Positions 22,349 to 35,095 of a stretch of 64,000 bases of DNA are shown one piece after another. Numbering within the stretch: the stretch's first letter is position 1; every line of letters begins with the position of its first letter. The position numbers and the translations under genes were made by a program. Source of the DNA: Hexactinellida sp. DTS-2022 (lineage: Eukaryota; Porifera; Hexactinellida). The notes below the pieces were generated by a model. The model was not told the origin of the DNA, did not search any database, and worked only from the letters and a program-made list of their open reading frames with translations. The stretch lies in assembly GCA_028753945.1 (NCBI GenBank), contig JAPNXP010000010.1, forward strand, positions 3,909,042 through 3,973,041, written 5' to 3'.

Positions 22349-23252
22349 TTAACGGTGTCCGGACAGGGCTAATTACAGAAATTCTTTTATTCCACCGGAA
22401 TTTTTTTTTTTAATAAATATACACTCAATGACATAAATATTTGTCCTCCAGTCTTAATTTTGATTTTGTCATTCATAAGTGTCACAATATGACGTTGCAA
22501 CACCTCCATATATGGTAAAGATTACAAATTTTGCCGATATCACTGAAATTTTACAGTAGAGTATGAGTAATAGTAGACATTATCTTGTTTTTTCTAGAAG
22601 TAATATATTGGGGGGGAATACTAAGACACTTTAGAATCAAAATGAAATGTTAGTAAGTGACTATATTGAGAAATTAGAACAAATAAACACTTAATTTTCA
22701 AATGCTTGTTTCAAAGAATAATAAAATTGATTTAGAAAGCTTAGTTTTGATGAAATGGATTGAGTTATCTTTACAAACTCAACTGCATTGTCAATAATAT
22801 AACTATATCGAAAAAAAATAGGAAGTAGAATGAGTAATTTATGATTTGGGATTGAATATAGGAACAGAATGTGTGAAATTTCCGAATAAATTGAAGAAAT
22901 GTGGACTTTGAATCGAAAACTGTAAAAAAATCGAGGAGAAAAAATTAAATTCATTGTTATCGCTAGTTCGATAGGTTTCTAAGAAACTTAATTTCTTATA
23001 CAACAACTAGTTAGAAGTTGGGAAGTGCTTCTACAAAAGATTATAGACTATTAGACTATGTTACGGTCAATTAGAAGCCATTTTTAGAAATTCTATTTAT
23101 AATTTCCTACATTTTGAAATTTGAATTTTTAAAAGTGCAGTTATTCTTAGAAATGCCTTCGAAGATACTTGCTATGAATCACAAGTAGTTATGAAGAAGC
23201 AATACAAATTTTCCATTGTAATTTGTCTGAATCCCTATCCGGACACCGTTAA
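22349..23252. mobile_element. TTAA-target non-autonomous element in the satellite
   Basis: Terminal inverted repeats cggtgtccggacaggg (22353-22368) and the inverse at 23233-23248 match at 15 of 16 positions. TTAA flanks both ends (22349-22352 and 23249-23252). The joined flank is gtttaaggact, which is satellite sequence, so the insertion is clean. The 896 bp interior is AT-rich. The 87-codon minus-strand frame inside (22691-22954) has no recognisable domain. Confidence 0.85.
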
Positions 23253-23520
23253 GGACTTGCAGGCTGTTACTTTTCATAATATAAATTATATATCGTGAAA
23301 GGTGTACAGACAGTGCCCCTACCATTGCACATTGTTCATTTACATAAATACGATTCGTGGTTAAAGGACGTTGCCGGCTGTTTCTTTTAATGCTAAAAAT
23401 TAAAAATCGTCCACATTTCACTTGTTTAAATCCAGAAAAAACATTTTTTGGTGAAATGACTTCAAAAAGTCCAAAATTGAAAGATTCGTGGTTTAACCGT
23501 AGACTGCCGGTGTGATTTTC
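23253..23520 (+). repeat. 179 bp satellite array, segment 2
   Basis: Continuation of segment 1 after the TTAA element, with about one and a half degenerate units (gtgtacagacagtgcccct near 23308; aagattcgtggtttaac near 23479). Confidence 0.8.
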
Positions 23521-24160
23521 AGGAAAATAGCTTACCCTGTAGTTCTTTGTATAAAAGATGTAGAACCTATTAATTTGAAATCCAACAAGAGCACAATAAT
23601 ATACTAATATTCCACAATTTTTTAAAAAATTCACTTGAGGATTTTGACAAAAAGTGATGACACATACTTTCTCTTTAATTCGATATAACGCCGTTAACAT
23701 ATAAGTAATCCTATGTTTCTAAACAAGAACAAATACTACTATCTTATTAATTATCAGATCTCAAAATTTGATCAATTCTGCATCAGTAAACGAAAGTTAC
23801 GTCATTTTTTAAAAATTGATAAATCTGTATTTCATGAACCATGGATTACGAAAATATACATATATTTGAGTTTTATCAATTACAACTCTAAATTAGTCCA
23901 CCCAAATATCCAAAAACAGATAATATTAGTCTAATATCTTCTTATGGGTGTTCCCACGGTGAAATTTTAACATTTCTTATCTACAAAAGTAAGAGGGTGG
24001 CAATTGGAGCAGTTCACTATTATGCTACGTCATCATAACAAATTCGATTTTTTGATTGAAATCGATAGAGAATACTAAACAATGTCTGAATCCGAATTTT
24101 CACGAAATTTGAATGATTAGATCGACCAGTTTTCCTCCTATTACAACGTGTATCAGTTAG
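23521..24160. other. Unassigned interval within the satellite region
   Basis: No satellite units, no inverted termini that I could pair, and only short AT-rich frames. Confidence 0.3.
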
Positions 24161-24760
24161 GTAGTCTACAGTTAAAATTGCACTTTTTCATTTACAATAA
24201 TTTAATTTGTTAAAATCATTTGAAAACCATTTTGTACCATGACTGTCAAAGAACTCCTAAATTGAAAGATTCGTGGTTTAAACCACGAATTTTTAAATTC
24301 AGGAGTTCTTTGACATCATTGCACCAAAAATGGTTTTCACTTGATTTAAACAAGCTAAATGAATGTAATAGAACGAATTACATTTAGGAGCAGTACCTGT
24401 GCAATTTGACGATTATTAAATTTTAGCGCCAAATTAAAAAGGCTGAAACGTACTTAAACCACGAATCTTTCAATTAGGAGTTCTTTGATGGTCATTGCAC
24501 CAAAATGTTTATTTCTTGATTTACACCTCTTAAATAAATTTAATTCTACGAAGTGCAATTTCATGGGCACTGACTTTAAACTTGTGGTGATGTATAGTTT
24601 TTACCATGAATAGAAACAGCCTTCATGTCCTTAAAGGACGAATCTTTCTATTTTGGAGTTCTTTGACATTCATTGCACCAAAAATGGTTTTACTTTATTT
24701 AAACAAGTTAAATGAATATAAATGAACGAAGTCCATTTTTAGGAGCACTGTATTTCCAAA
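24160..24760. repeat. 179 bp satellite with orientation switch at 24283
   Basis: Units run on the plus strand to gattcgtggtttaa (ending about 24281), then immediately continue as the reverse complement (aaccacgaattt...) to about 24760. The junction is a local palindrome. Three minus-orientation units follow. Confidence 0.85.
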
Positions 24761-24814
24761 AAAATTTTTATCATCATCATAAAATAAATTCGTCAATCAT
24801 CAATTTTAAATTGA

Positions 24815-24891
24815 CTTCATTATCATCAAATAAATTCGTCAATCATCAATTTTAAATTGATGATTGACGAATTTATTTGATGATAATGAAG
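24815..24891. repeat. Perfect 38 bp palindrome with 1 nt centre
   Basis: The arm 24815-24852 (starting cttcattatcatcaaataaa) is the exact reverse complement of 24854-24891. The segment ataaattcgtcaatcatcaa also occurs once more as a direct repeat at 24784. The palindrome ends 13 bp before the first recognisable LINE coding sequence. Confidence 0.9.
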
Positions 24892-24898
24892 TTGATAT

Positions 24899-27405
24899 AG
24901 CTGAGTGACGGAAACCTGGCTCTCTGACGACGTCCCTCACTGTGTTACCTACATTGATGGGTACACTTGTGAGAGGAGGGACAGAGTTGATAGGAGAGGA
25001 GGGGGCGTCCCTACTTACATCCATAATAGCATTCCATACCACCGTTTATCTATTCTTGAATGCGACGACGTGGAGTCATTATGGCTATTCGTGAGAGATA
25101 AGTGCATGCCACGCAATTTTTCTCACATTTTGGTCGGCGTTGTGTATCATCCCCGAGGCGCTTGTGAACTTATTTGCACCAACCACATTATTTCCTCTAT
25201 CGACGAGATCATGAAAATACATCCATACACTGGTGTAATGCTCCTCGGTGATTTTAACAATCTCAACGACACCCAACTGAGGAGCTTTCCATTTAAACAG
25301 GTTGTTCGATTGGCAACTCGGCGCTCTGCGATCTTAGATAAAATTTTCACGAACATACATAGCCTGTACGATTCTCCGAATGTTTTACCTCCATAAAGCT
25401 TTTCTGATCACAATGTCGTCGTTTATGAGCCACCCAAGTCATTTAAGTGTAACGCAGGTAAAACAATCAACATAAACACCCGTCTCAGTGGCTCAAAAGC
25501 GAAAGAAATTTTTTCCACTGCCTTAGCTAGTTTTGATTGGACACCATTGTACCTGCAACCATCTTGTGGAAATTTGAATTTTCCAAAACTCAATGACTTG
25601 TCTAATCGGCTTACATCTCCCGAACAGATGTATCAGGCGCCATACATCAGATAAACTCTCGGTTATTGACTATTTCCGCCAACTAATTCGTCAACGGCAG
25701 CGGGCTTTCCTTTCTGGTAACTTTATATTATATCGTAGAATCCGCAACAAAGTGCTCACAACTGCTGAATCTATCCGTTCTTACTATCTGGAGCAGCTCA
25801 GTTCTCTGCGCAACTGTGATCCTCGCCGTTGGTGGAAGCATACCAAAGCCCTCACCGGCCTAGGAAAAGCTTCCTCCAACCTGCATGCAATGGCAAATTC
25901 ACTGGTGAAGTGGTGATCTCGGTATTCTCGCGGGAAAGGTAAATTCCTTTTTTGAGTCGGTCTCTAGATACCTGGTGCCCTTGGACGCCGGTATGGTTCC
26001 GCTTGATTGCCCAGTCCCTGTGCACTATATAATCGATTCTGAGACAGTATCTAAATTGCTATCCAAGATAAATGTAAACAAAGCCATAGGCCCGGATGAT
26101 ATTCCTAGTTGGATACTTCGCGATCATGCTCTTACCCTACCGCACCCAATTAGCACGATATTTAATGCATCCATCAGAGAGGGTTACCTACCCTCCATTT
26201 GGAGATCTGCTATCGTTATTCCCATCCCAAAGGTTAACCCTCCTCGCATAATCAGTAAGGATTTGAGACCGATTTCATTGACTGCCGTCTTGTCGAAACA
26301 ATTAAAAAAGATTATAGGAGGATGGATGCCTGATTATATTGTCGATAGGTTAGATATGAATCAATATGGCGGACTTAGAGGTCTATATACTACCCATGCA
26401 TTGGTTGATATGGTCCACACCTGGCTCCTTACGGCAGAGGAAAGGAAAGCTTCTCACGTGGTCCTTTTGGACTATCGTAAAGCTTTCGATAAAGTAGATC
26501 ACATTAGTCACCAAATGCAAATGTTATAACCTCCCCAATTTTATCATTCGATGGTTTGCGCCTTCCTATCCGATAGATCCCAAAGGGTCAGACTTGGTCA
26601 GGAGTTGTCCGATTGGGTTATTTTGAAGGGATCTGTACCCCAAGGTTCGTGGCTGGGGCCCCTCCTCTTCATTGCACTAATCGACGATCTGCATCCCCAT
26701 GTATTATGCAAAATACATGGATGATACCACCTTCACAGCAAAAGTCCAGAAGGGGAGCTCAGGCTCTATGCAAACTCATGTGAATCAAGCGGTCTCGTGG
26801 TCCACTACCAACAAAATGATACCTAACGTGGACAAAACTAAGGACATGGTTTTTCGTTGCATAAGCAGCCAATAGATATCTCGCCCATTTGGATCGAAGG
26901 GATTGAAATTGAGCGGATGCAGAGTTTTAAGCTCCTAGACATAATTGCTACCAACAAAATCACTTGGAATGAAAATACCACATATATCTGTTCCAAATTT
27001 CCAAGCGATTATACCATCTTAAACAGCTGCGCAGGGCTGGCTTGACAGTGTGGACTTGCTCGCGTTCTACGAGTCTGTAATCAGGTCAGTGCTTGAGTAT
27101 GCTTGCCCTGTTTGGCATACATCGCTGACTGTAGCTGACTCCTCCAGAATCGAATCGATCCAGAGGAGGGCCATGAAAATAATAGAACCCGAGTTGGGTT
27201 ATGATGCGGCGTGTTCGAAAGATCACCTAGATAATACTACTGTTCGGAGGGAGAATTTGTCTAAGAAATTTTTCACCTCCATCAATTCTGCATCACATAG
27301 ATTACACCATCTGCTACCGCAACCGAAATCGAAAGGCTACTCCTTCCGGAATTCACCTAAATTACCTTTCCGAAAACCAACACCAACAGGTTTAAGAAAT
27401 CTCTA
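24899..27405 (+). pseudogene. Jockey/CR1-type LINE ORF2, 5'-truncated and broken
   Basis: The endonuclease part spans about 24905-25400 (TETWLSDDVPHC, RRGGGV, MLLGDFNN, FSDHNVV). The reverse transcriptase follows from about 25975: NKAIGPDDIPSWIL, ISLTAVLSKQLKKII, VVLLDYRKAFDKVDH, then in other frames VPQGSWLGPLLF (near 26640) and KYMDDTTF (near 26712), the YxDD catalytic motif. The C-terminal tail has YACPVWHTSL and IQRRAMKII (27095-27185) and LLPQP. Stops and frameshifts occur near 25394, 25660, 25915, 26527 and 26870. The element copies RNA into DNA at nicked targets, and this copy is dead. The non-coding tail reaches about 27740, where satellite resumes, so it inserted into the array. Finer clade assignment needs phylogeny. 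Confidence 0.85.
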
Positions 27406-27754
27406 ATACCTTACGGAATATTTCATTACAAATAATTATAGCTTTCCTTTTTTAGATATCACCAGAGAGGTTTCTTATTGTTATTTTTTCCTATTTGTGT
27501 ATTTTCCTTTCCTCTTCGTCGGGGCTTCTGCTTCACAGGTGCTATCTGGTTAAAAAACTACCTGGTCAGATAGCTAGTTGACTCTTTTCAAGATTAGCGA
27601 AAACCCTCTAGGGGACCAGAAGCATGGCTAACATATCAGCCGCCATTTTAGTTATATTATATTATCTCATATTTATCCTATTTCTTAAAACGATTTCAGT
27701 AAGGGCAATTTAGCCTAAGGGCTACAAATAAAATAATTTTCCTTTATCCTTCTT

Positions 27755-28228
27755 AAATCAAGTGAAAACCATTTTTTGGTGAAATGACTGTCAAAGAACT
27801 CCAAAATTGAAAAATTCGTGGTTTAAGGACGTTGACGGCAGTTTAATTTCATGCTAAAAATTATAAATCGTCAAAAGTGTGCCTTACAGTCCCCCTGAAG
27901 TTGTAATTCGTTCATTTACATAAATTTAACTTGTTTAAATGTAGAGAAAAACATCTTTTGGTGAAATGTCTTTCTTGGAACTCCCAAATTGAAAAATTCG
28001 TGGTTTAAGGACTTTTCCGGGTGTTATTTAATGCTAAAAACTATATATCATCAAAAGTGTAAAGACAGTGCCCTTGAAATTGCACTTCGTTCATTTACAT
28101 AGATTTGAGAAGGGTAAATCAAGAAATAAACATTTTTTGGTGCAATGGTGAGCAAAGAACTCTTAAATTGAAAGACTCGTGGTTTAAGGACGTTGCCGGC
28201 TTTTTCTTTTGGCGCTAAAATTTAATAA
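27755..28228 (+). repeat. 179 bp satellite, segment between LINE and Tigger
   Basis: Between two and three units in the plus orientation, ending taataata at the left TA of the Tigger element. Confidence 0.85.
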
Positions 28229-28435
28229 TACAGTAAACATTGGATTTAACGACACTCGTTTGGGCAGGCTAACAAGGTCACTTTATCCGATATGTCGCTA
28301 AATCCGAAGTACCTCCAAATATGGACTGTATATTGTCTATCCCAAATTTATTCATATTTCATAAACAAATATGATGATATACATTATCTTAGTACATGTA
28401 GTTGAATAATAAGCATCTCAATTATATGACGGATT

Positions 28436-29889
28436 TTAATGTTTGTCATCATACTGGAAAAAGCTGGTTATTGAGGACTGCTGCAACCGATTCAACTTAC
28501 GGTCTGCCAAGAAATCTTGAAGCTCGCGGACGCACTGACTCTGTTTATCTGAGCATGTTCGCAAGAACTTCATAACGGTGTCAAGGCATGAGGCAGCAGT
28601 GTCGAATGGCGGAGCTGGTAGGTTGGGTTCATCCTGATCGTCTTCATCCTCAATATCAACATCTTTATCAGGCAAGACTTCAAGGTGCAGGATATTAAGA
28701 ATATCGTAAACTTCGATACCCTCTGCATGCACCAGGTCCGATTGCCACACCATCATCCAGAGCAACAAAGTCATCGAATCATAATCCATCCGACACAAGC
28801 CCAGCCTCTTCAGCACTGTTCCAAAGTGATATGTCGGGCGCTCGGGTATCTTCAGTGTCAGGCACGTCCTTGAATCCAACGTGCTGATAGCAATGCTTGA
28901 TGGTTGCACGAGTGACATCATCCCTGGACATTTACAGCCAGTCTAGGGCCTGGAGCAAGTCAAGTTTGAACCCCGTTTCAGAATCAGAGAAGTTTGACAC
29001 CAGAGAAGTTGTCAAGAATCACCAGAGAAGTTGTCAAGAATCATGGCGATTTTCCTGTTTTCTACCCTCATGGAATTGTTCACCTTACTTAGCCATTTTT
29101 CAAACTTCTCACTTGTCATCCATGCGCTCCGATTGGCATCATACTCCACTGGAAGGTTCAGGACGCCTCGGAAACAGTGGGGGAGCTTACTCTTTCCAAA
29201 AACGAACTGTGGAAACTTCTCCCAAAGCGCACTAGCTGCTACCAATACAGTTACGCGTTCCTTGGAGCGCTTACCTCCCTTGCACAAATCTCCTCGGAAA
29301 GACTAAGTCCTGTCTGGCGTAATCTTCCAGAACAGCCCAGTCTCATCAGCATTGAAAATATTCTTGTTCTGGAACTCTTCTCTGATAAGTTTCAGCTGCG
29401 TTGATAGCCAGTTGTCAGCACCTGCTTGACCTCCTGATTGGCTCTCCCTCGAGATTTGACGGCTAGTGATGTTATGGCGTTTCTTCCAACGTTCTACCCA
29501 GTTCAGATCAAGAAACACTGGTTCAAGGTAACCCGGCACATCACTTGTTTTAGTTTCTCCGCGATATATTTGGACTTTTCCAGAAGAAAGGGACCGGTTA
29601 CTAACTCCTCTGGAGATGTGCTCTTCAAGCAGCGAAACCACTCAAGTAGTGCAGCGTCAATCTCCGGGTATCGAGACAGCTTTGTGATCTTCGAATCCAG
29701 ATTTGAGGCACTTGCGATGGACGCTTCAATGGTGGCCCGATTCGTCAAGAAGCTAGCTAGGGTCCCATGAGAAGTACCATGTTTCCGCTCCAAGAATGGT
29801 CTCTTCGCTCCTGCATCAAGCTCCTTCAAAATTTCGTATTTTTCAGCAAAAGAAAAGCGCTTTCTTTTGCCACCTAGGCTCGAATCCAT
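28436..29889 (-). pseudogene. Tigger/pogo transposase with CENP-B-type N-terminus
   Basis: The start at 29889 opens a helix-turn-helix region (KRKRFSFAEKYEILKELDAG, SHGTLASFL). After a frameshift near 29530 comes a second DNA-binding helix region (LNWVERWKKRHNITSRQ). The first catalytic Asp is in NADETGLFWK (about 29330-29360) and the second in AMILDNFSG (about 29015-29045). A 22 bp tandem duplication (28994-29037) follows directly and breaks the frame. The stretch that should carry the third Asp and the usual PPN-type block is missing. The tail resumes with a DDVTRATIKHCYQHVGF-like block near 28860-28920 in another frame, ending in an acidic C-terminus. Not functional. Confidence 0.88.
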
Positions 29890-31128
29890 GACGATAATAT
29901 AATAGAGAAATGACATTGTACATACTGATGCCTTTAAATACGTTTTCATTAAGATAAGAAGCCAGCTTTGATTCAAAACAGGAGAAATTTTAATTGGTTA
30001 ATGTTTAGATCAATCAAAACTCAATTATTCACTAATTAGACAGATCTATCCCGGAGCTGCTGACATGTACAATACACATTTCTGCAGATCAACATTTCTG
30101 CATTCCAAACACAGTGGGCAAACCAGGGGAAATAGAGTTATTTGTCAACACCCTTGGATTACGAACTTTTATATTTTTTCAGATTCACCATTGTTTCAAA
30201 CCTAGAAATACTAATTTTCGAAGTCATATACTATCGGGGTAGCGAATAATATGAATTGGAATGACTGATCTAAATAAATTTTATATCAATAATTCTGTTG
30301 TGATATTAAGATCGTAATCAAACTTGTACGATTTCTACCCATATGATGATTCAAACTATCAATATGTAATTTATATCAAGACTCAAGACTGTAACTTCTT
30401 GATGTCATTGCTATAAATATAATTTCATTGTGGAACTGAAAATAAATTTACAATATCTTATGGAAGGATTTATGGATTTCGGATGGGAATTTATTTGGCA
30501 TTTTGGTTCAAAAACTTTAGGTGCACGGTCGTGGTCACATATTCTAATGCTTTTAAATGTTACATAGACATATTAGCAAAATATTTATATTAGTTTTGCA
30601 TTCACCCAAACCCGCCCCGGAATGATTGTTTTCAATTTACCATTGTCTCCTCAGAAAATAAATATAATGTAAATTGAATTTCTCCACTATTCATCCAATT
30701 AATTTAGTTTTTTTCTTCCATTAACTGATAGTGATAATGAATAACAAAGCAGTTGATGATATTTTAAAGTCAATTCTCTCAATCAGCATACCAAGTTAGA
30801 AATTCATCCATTTTTTTGAACTTCAGTAAAATAATTTTATGAGATCCGGAAGAAATTTAGGCGCTAGCAAAGTTCCATTGTATACAACTATGCTACCTAA
30901 AACTATCTAGGATTTCCTAAGAGTAATTGCATCTGCGATAGTTACACTCAGCATCCATCTACCCTTCTATAAATTCAATGAGATATAGAATACCTGGGAT
31001 AATACTAACATTTCAATTATTTTGCCAAAGTTTAAGATCTATTATAAATATTAATGGGTGATTAATATATGATTGTTACAAAACCAAAAATATAATAAAT
31101 CATGAATTTACCATTGATCGTCCAAAAT

Positions 31129-31262
31129 TACTGTTAGGAGACTACATATATCATTTTTGATGATGCCATTCGGTTTTTAGCTACCGATAACCTTTATGTC
31201 AATAATACTTCATTAGAGTCTATCTAGCATAGTTTTCCTATTTCCACTTATACCCCTGAAAA
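31129..31262 (+). repeat. Dispersed repeat family R4 (second copy 56535-56665)
   Basis: Shared strings in order are catcatttttgat, atgccattc, atgtcaataatacttcatta and atagttttcctatttccact. One copy is in the Tigger right half. The other is in an intron of the second Ginger-like relic. Confidence 0.8.
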
Positions 31263-31476
31263 TGCCCACTATGCCAAAGTCGTAATATCCGATGGAATTT
31301 CGAGGAAGAGGGCATAGAAATATGTCGCTAAATTCGAAGTGTCGTTATTTGGCATGTCGTTGTACCCGAAGTATGGTGTGTGCAAAATACTGTTGGGCAC
31401 GACTGGGCAAGAGAAATAGGTCGTTAATAGCGATTTGTCGCTAAAGCCGATGTCGTTAAATCCAATGTTTACTGTA

Positions 31477-33478
31477 GTCAAAAGTGCACAGAGAGTGCCC
31501 CTACAAATGCACTTCGATCATTTACATTCATTTAACTAGTTTCAATTAAGTAAAACCATTTTTTGGAAAAAGACTGTCAAAAAACGCCCAAATAGTAAGA
31601 TTCGTTGTTTAAGGACATGCCGGCTGTTTCTTTTCATGGTAAAACTATATATCATCAAAGGAGTAAAGACAGTGCCCCTGAAATTGCACTTCGTTCATTT
31701 ACATATATTTAAGAGGTGTAATTAAAGAATAAACATTTTTTTGTGCAATGACGTTAAAGAACTCCTAAATTGAAAGATTCGTCGTTTAAGGAAGTTGCCG
31801 GGTTTTTCTTTTGGTGCTAAAGTTTAATAATCGTCAAAGGTGTACAGACAGTGCCCCTGAAATTGCACTTCATTCATTCACATTCATTTATTAAATTTAT
31901 ATCGGGAAAAACCTTTTTGGTGCAATTTCTGTCACAAATTCCCAAATTTACAAAATGTAACTTAAATTTATTTCCCGGCTGTTTCCTTTAATGCGAAAAA
32001 TCATAGATCGTCATAAGTGTACAAACCAAGCCACTACAATTGCACATTGTTCATTTACATTTATTGAACTATTTTAAATCAATGGAAAACCATTTTTTGA
32101 AGAAATGACTGTCAAAAAACGCCCAAATGGATTAATTCGTTCTTTACAGGAAGTTGCCGGGTGTTTATTTTCATGGTAAAAATTATATATCGTCAAAAGA
32201 GTAAAGACAGTGCCCCTACAGTTACACTTCGTTCATTTACATTAATTAACTAATTTAAATCAACTAAAAACCATAATTGGTAAATCCTTGTCAGAAAACG
32301 TCCAAATTGAAAGATTCGTGGTTTAAGGACGTTGCAGGCTGATTCTTTTCATGCTAAAAATTACATATCGTCAAAGGTGTACATAGAGTGCCCCTTAATT
32401 TGAACTTCGTTCATTTACATTAATTTAACTAGTTCAAATCAAGTAGACACCATTTCTAGTTGAAATGACAGTCAAAGAACGCCCAAATTGATAAATTCGT
32501 TATCTACAGGATGTTGCCGGCTGTTTCTCTTCATGGTAAGACTATATATCATAAAAGTGTAAAGACAGTGCCCCTACAATTGCACTTCGTTCATTTATAT
32601 TTTTAACTAGTTTACATCAACGAAAAAACAATTTTTGGTAAAATCCTTGTCAGAAAACGCCTAAATGGATAAATTCGTTATTACAGGATGTTGCCGGATG
32701 TTTCATTTTATGGTGAAAACTATATATATATCGTCAAAAGTGTAAAGAAAGTGGCCCTACAATTGCACTTCGTTCATTTACATTCATTTAACTTATTTAA
32801 ATCAACTAAAACTATTTTTGGGTGAAATTCTTGTCAGAAAACGCCAAAGTTAAAAAATTCGTTGGGTAAGGACGTTTCCGGCTGTTTTCTTTCATGTAAA
32901 ATTAGATGTCGTCAAATGTGTACAGACAATGCCCCTGAAGTTGCAATTCGTTCATTTATATTCATTTAAGAGGTTTAAACCAAGAAAAAACACATTTTTT
33001 GGTGCAATGACTGTCAAAGAAACTCCCAAAAGGAAAAATCCTTGGTTTAAGGACCTTGCCGGCTTATTGTATTGTTGATAAAATTTAAAAATCGTCAAAA
33101 GTATCCAGACGTTGCCCCTGAAATTGCACATCGTTCATTTACATTCATTTATTAGGTTTAAATAAAGAAAAATCTTTGGTGCAATGAGTTTCAAAAATTC
33201 CCAAATTAACAAAATGGAGTTTAAGGTATTTCCCGGCTGTTTTCTTTCGTGTAAAAATTATATATCGTCAAAAGTGTACAGACAGTGCCCCTGAAGTTGC
33301 AATTCATTTACGATCATTTAAGAGGTGTAAATCAAGAAAAAAAATCTGATGGTGCAATGACTGTCAAGAAACGCCCAAATTGATAAATTAGTGGTTTAAA
33401 GGATGTTGCCAGCTGTTTCTTTTCCTGCTAAAACTGTATATCGTCAAAAGTGTTAAGAAAGTGCACCTGGACCCGTAT
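31477..33478 (+). repeat. 179 bp satellite, longest regular array
   Basis: The agtgcccc landmark recurs at 31671, 31850, 32029, 32209, 32387, 32567, 32750, 32929 and about 33110. Steps are 178-183 bp, most often 179, for about eleven plus-strand units. The most conserved parts are ttcgttcatttacatt, tgactgtcaaa and ggacgttgccggctgtttc. No coding capacity. Confidence 0.95.
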
Positions 33479-33479
33479 T

Positions 33480-33985
33480 CACTAAGAAGTTAAGTACGTA
33501 CTTAAGTACGTACTTAGTACTTAATTACTAAGTAAGTACTTAAGTCGTATTCACTAAGATTGGTATTCACTAAGATTTAAGTGTGTACTTAAGTACATAC
33601 TTAAGTACAAAACTTAAGTAACCTACTAAGTTGACTTAACTTATAAGAATTTTCTTTTATTGACTCTTTAGACGTTGGTGTTTAATTAGAACATTGTAAT
33701 AGATTACTAGTAGTACTTGCTTTACTTTAGGGGAAGTTTATGATTCTATTTTCAACATTTATTACAATTGGTTGTTGTTTTCTAAAAGTCTGTTTTTTCT
33801 CAAGCACAAAAATCACAGGAACTTCATTGAGAATATTCTTTTTAAAGTTAAAAGAATACAGCAAGCTATTACAATAGCATTCCATACACTAATTAAATAT
33901 GCTATGCTATTAAATATAATTCAATAAATATAATTCAATTTCGTACTTAAGTACGTACTTAGTTAAGGTTAAATTACGGCAGATT
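33480..33985. mobile_element. MITE-like insertion with ACTTAAGTACGTACTTAAGT palindromes
   Basis: The left edge starts ggacccgtattcactaag and continues into overlapping copies of acttaagtacgtacttaagt. A similar palindromic block, cgtacttaagtacgtactta, lies at 33949-33968 and may mark the right side. The phrase gtattcactaag is repeated at 33549 and 33564. I could not fix the right end or a target duplication. Confidence 0.45.
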
Positions 33986-34314
33986 CATGTAAAAAAACAC
34001 ATAAATTTCGTTTTGAAGTAAGATGTTTAATTTTCACATATATAATAGAAGACATTATAGCTATATCGAAACTGAAAACGAGATCGAATTATTTTGAATA
34101 AATTCGATTTTATGGGGCGTGCAGTTTTATGGTAATACAAAAGTCCCATAGGGGGATTTCTTCAGACTCCACCTGATAAGTGTGTCGATCTCAAGATCAT
34201 TATTAGCTAAAGACATATTATGTGCGATATATCACATAGATCATCGTTATATGCTGTAGGTGACTGGTTTAGAATTTTGATTTGACCTAAATAAAAAAAG
34301 TTGCGACCAAAAAA

Positions 34315-34650
34315 GTTGTTTTCTTGATTTACACCTCTTAAATAAATGTAAATGAACGAAGTGCAATTTAAGGGGCACTGTCTATACACCTTTGACGATA
34401 TATAGGATTTGACATGAAGAGAAACAGCAGGAAACGTCTTAAAACCACGAATTTAACAACTTGGTTCGTTTTTTGACAGTCATTGCACCAAAAATGATTT
34501 TCCTTGATTTAAACAAGTTATATGAATGTAAATGAACGAAGTGCAATTTCAGGGGCACTGTCTGTACACATTGACGATATATAATTTTTAAAAGGAAAAG
34601 AAACAGCCGGCAACGTCCTTAAACCACGAATCTTTCGGATTGGGCGTGCC
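34315..34650 (-). repeat. 179 bp satellite, minus orientation
   Basis: About two units read as reverse complement (gaacgaagtgcaatttaagg, ggcaacgtccttaaaccacg). Confidence 0.85.
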
Positions 34651-35095
34651 CTGATAGGCGGGATTCTAAGAGAAATTCCAATATGTTTGGTTAAAACAAT
34701 TAAGTTAGCACCTACACAACAAATCATACACATATAGGCAAAACCTAGAGTTAAGCCTGATATTTACGCAGTACTACACATTACAATTTCACATTATACT
34801 TTATCTAACACCAGGAGTCACAAATCTATGATATTCACGGAATATTTATTTTTCAAAAAATCCCTCGATTAACTCAGCACGAGTCTCTAGCGTGAGTGGG
34901 TGACGCTTAGCGGCCGTTACAAATGATGCTAAACTGCTCAAAAGTAAAGCATGTACTCAAGATAAAATAATCTTCAGTGGAGTGCCCCGAAAAGTGAATG
35001 GCGTCCCGATACGCGGTGTTATTTTTAAAGGGAAAAAAGCAAATTTCCAACTTACTGCCCCTATACGAGGGGTGCCCCGATACGCGGGATTGTAC
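34651..35095. mobile_element. Pogo-like MITE fragment between satellite segments
   Basis: The right end on the minus strand begins cagtacaatcccgcgtatcg and is followed by TA. This matches the CAGT start and TA target of pogo/Tigger MITEs. Related strings occur inside near 34656 and 35005. The left end is degraded. Confidence 0.45.

Larger units (their letters stand above)
28229..31476 (-). mobile_element. Tigger/pogo DNA transposon in the satellite
   Basis: Ends are 28231 and 31474 (3244 bp). The 24 bp terminal inverted repeats match perfectly, start cagtaaacattggatttaac, and are flanked by TA on each side (28229-28230 and 31475-31476), the Tc1/mariner-superfamily target. Satellite sequence continues across the removed insertion (taataaTAgtcaaaag). 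The transposase lies on the minus strand in the left half. The right half (30000-31470) is non-coding and includes repeat R4 near 31129-31262. Confidence 0.92.

Noticed and set aside
22691..22954. Gene inside the TTAA element
   Set aside because: An 87-codon AT-rich frame without a domain, codon bias or partner copy; it is likely chance.
28685..29770. Plus-strand genes opposite the Tigger transposase
   Set aside because: These frames are antisense shadows of the transposase reading frame with no recognisable domain.
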